Shown here: in pieces, positions 31,737-32,600 of the stretch
Layout: each line of letters opens with the position of its first letter
How positions within the stretch are numbered: position 1 is the first letter of the stretch
Source: Thermogladius sp.
Lineage (GTDB): Archaea; Thermoproteota; Thermoprotei_A; Sulfolobales; Desulfurococcaceae
DNA: 32,600 nt
Direction of reading: 5' to 3'
Assembly: GCA_009904025.1 (NCBI GenBank)
Contig: WYEE01000068.1
Coordinates: forward strand, 1 to 32,600
Program-made: the position numbers and the translations under genes
The notes under the pieces: model-generated
The model's input: the letters and a program-made list of their open reading frames with translations, nothing else
What the model was told of the DNA's origin: nothing
Databases searched by the model: none

Positions 31737-32015
31737 TTGGTTGAGATAATGCTCACCGTGAGGATAGATGGCTTTACATACTACGTATGCGATCACTGCT
31801 ACTCTATCTACAGTGACTTTGAGTCAGCTAGGTTATGCGAAGAATGCTGTAGCCATAACCGGCCTAAGCCAAGCTCCCTTATTGAGAGGAGGATAGGTTT
31901 CTACAATCCTTCAGGCGAGCAGAAGGTAGTGTTCACGGTCAGTAGACGCCCCCTCTTGAAAGCTTTCAAGATGTGTGAAGCCGTTTTAAGAATTGAGAGT
32001 TTAACGTCGGCTTGA
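31737..32015 (+). CDS. Small zinc-ribbon-like protein
   Basis: A 92-residue protein with YYVCDHCYSIY and RLCEECC about 13 residues later, so two CxxC pairs (C18/C21 and C34/C37, plus C38) that most likely bind one zinc. The pattern VCDHC-x12-CEEC is typical of small archaeal zinc fingers of unknown role. The rest is one basic segment (SSLIERRIGFYN) and a C-terminal strand/helix. An ATG at 31749 (MLTVRIDG) is a good alternative start to the TTG at 31737. It lies 33 bases after the ECF T-component on the same strand and may be in the same transcript, though a purine-rich stretch with a TTAAAG box separates them. No function known to me. Confidence 0.65.
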   Translation: MVEIMLTVRIDGFTYYVCDHCYSIYSDFESARLCEECCSHNRPKPSSLIERRIGFYNPSGEQKVVFTVSRRPLLKAFKMCEAVLRIESLTSA

Positions 32016-32087
32016 AGAATTCTTCACCGATCAGTTTTCGGGTCCTTCTTCATCCAATTATTGAATATAGAGTGGGCTGTTTTAATG

Positions 32088-32600
32088 CTATGGTTCGAAG
32101 TATGAGTGCGGGAATCTCAGGAGATTCCACTCCGGCTTAGAGTACTTGACCTCGTAGAGCCTTCTCGCAAGCTCAACCTCATCCTTACCGGGGACATCCA
32201 GGTACGCGTTGGAGTCGAGTAGCTCGCTATAAGATTCGACAACAGCTTTCACCACTTTAGAGTAGTCTACTCCGACACCTAGGTTAGAGAGGTTGATAAC
32301 CCTGTATTTCACCTCGCTAACCCTCTTGTCGGCAAGCTTAGCCTTCGACACCTTGAGTACTTTGGAAAGAACCTCGAGGTTCGTGTCTAATAATAGTGTC
32401 CCATGCAACAGGTAAGCCCCCTCCCTGAAACTACCTGCCGCACCTGAAACCTTGAACGCTCTATCCCCAACCGACACGACTACATCGTTTACGTTCTCCC
32501 TGAACGCGTTGAAGCCCAGCCTCCTCAGGGCGTTCACAAACCCCTCTAATAGGTGGTCGTATAGGTAGGATACACCCCCTTTCTCAGGCCCCCTGGTAGC
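32088..32600 (-). CDS. lplA: Lipoate-protein ligase A-like, N-terminus outside window
   Basis: The visible 170 residues are the C-terminal part of a lipoate/octanoate-protein ligase fold; the open frame continues through the right window edge (upstream residues TRGPEKGGVSYLYDHL). GDRAFKVSGAAGSFREGAYLLHGTLLLDTNLE is the core motif: the lysine in FKVSG is the lipoyl-AMP-binding lysine and HGTLLLD the family hallmark. KVSKAKLADKRVSEVKYRVINLSNLG follows as usual. The enzyme attaches lipoate to acyltransferase E2 or GcvH proteins; the closely related biotin ligases and octanoyltransferases differ in the first part, which is not visible. The GTG at 32537 is an internal codon and not the start. Good confidence for the family. 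Confidence 0.85.
   Translation of the reverse strand, partial: ATRGPEKGGVSYLYDHLLEGFVNALRRLGFNAFRENVNDVVVSVGDRAFKVSGAAGSFREGAYLLHGTLLLDTNLEVLSKVLKVSKAKLADKRVSEVKYRVINLSNLGVGVDYSKVVKAVVESYSELLDSNAYLDVPGKDEVELARRLYEVKYSKPEWNLLRFPHSYFEP

Noticed and set aside
32535..32537. GTG at 32537 as start of the lipoate ligase gene
   Set aside because: The frame stays open to the window edge and the upstream residues continue the family pattern, so the codon is internal.
1..32600. CRISPR arrays, insertion sequences, integrase attachment sites
   Set aside because: No regularly spaced repeats, transposase-like genes or terminal repeats were seen; the gene set is of core chromosomal type.

Overview
The window looks like chromosomal DNA of a hyperthermophilic crenarchaeon, probably a member of the Desulfurococcales (Desulfurococcus/Thermosphaera/Staphylothermus-like). 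The reasons are an ESCRT-III/CdvB-like protein, a short helicase-less XPF nuclease, a Hel308 helicase, an archaeal STT3/AglB, a dolichol-type GlcNAc-1-P transferase, a MoeA fused to a periplasmic-binding-protein-like domain, a DUF2258-like protein, an ATPase-type HypB, mevalonate-pathway enzymes, and many TTG/GTG starts with a TATA box about 28 bases upstream (leaderless transcription). Coding density is very high. I see no gap over 300 bases without a gene, and no tRNA, rRNA, CRISPR array or insertion sequence.

Layout. (1) 1-6040, carbamoyl-phosphate region: carbamate kinase (cut by the window edge), a radical SAM protein paired with an Fe-S helix-hairpin-helix DNA glycosylase, a knotted-type carbamoyltransferase with an altered HCLP motif, a DUF711 protein and, divergently, a standard ornithine carbamoyltransferase. 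(2) 6100-14888: AglB oligosaccharyltransferase, a CdvB-like protein, a winged-helix/nuclease-like hypothetical downstream of an Mrp-type ATPase that lacks the second cysteine of CPxC, mevalonate kinase, a tyrosine-rich hypothetical, a nitrilase-family amidohydrolase, a DUF2258-like protein, and a cysteine-rich protein coupled to a membrane protein. (3) 14889-15107: a GC-rich stretch with complementary arms, possibly a structured RNA. (4) 15108-23935: moeA, hel308, class II HMG-CoA reductase, an MFS transporter, hypA and ATPase-type hypB, and uracil phosphoribosyltransferase. (5) 23959-25690: GPT/AglH-like transferase and XPF nuclease, translationally coupled. (6) 25754-31703: glutamine synthetase, divergent Lrp regulator, a threonine-synthase-like protein fused to a winged helix, and a complete ECF transporter (S-A-T). 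(7) 31737-32600: a small zinc-ribbon protein and a partial lipoate-protein ligase.

The most interesting part is region 6. The protein at 27602-28903 has the whole fold-type II PLP-enzyme layout of threonine synthase, but the Schiff-base lysine is arginine (R97), and the C-terminus carries a winged helix-turn-helix. It overlaps the Lrp gene by 4 bases and is followed by an 18-bp perfect palindrome in front of the ECF transporter operon. I infer a ligand-sensing pseudoenzyme transcription factor that controls uptake of an amino-acid- or vitamin-like compound. Other deviations worth checking are HCGP in the knotted carbamoyltransferase, Met-Val-His instead of Met-His in HypA, CPES instead of CPxC in Mrp, GNTF instead of GDTF in the GPT-like transferase, and the missing ARG motifs in the ECF T subunit.
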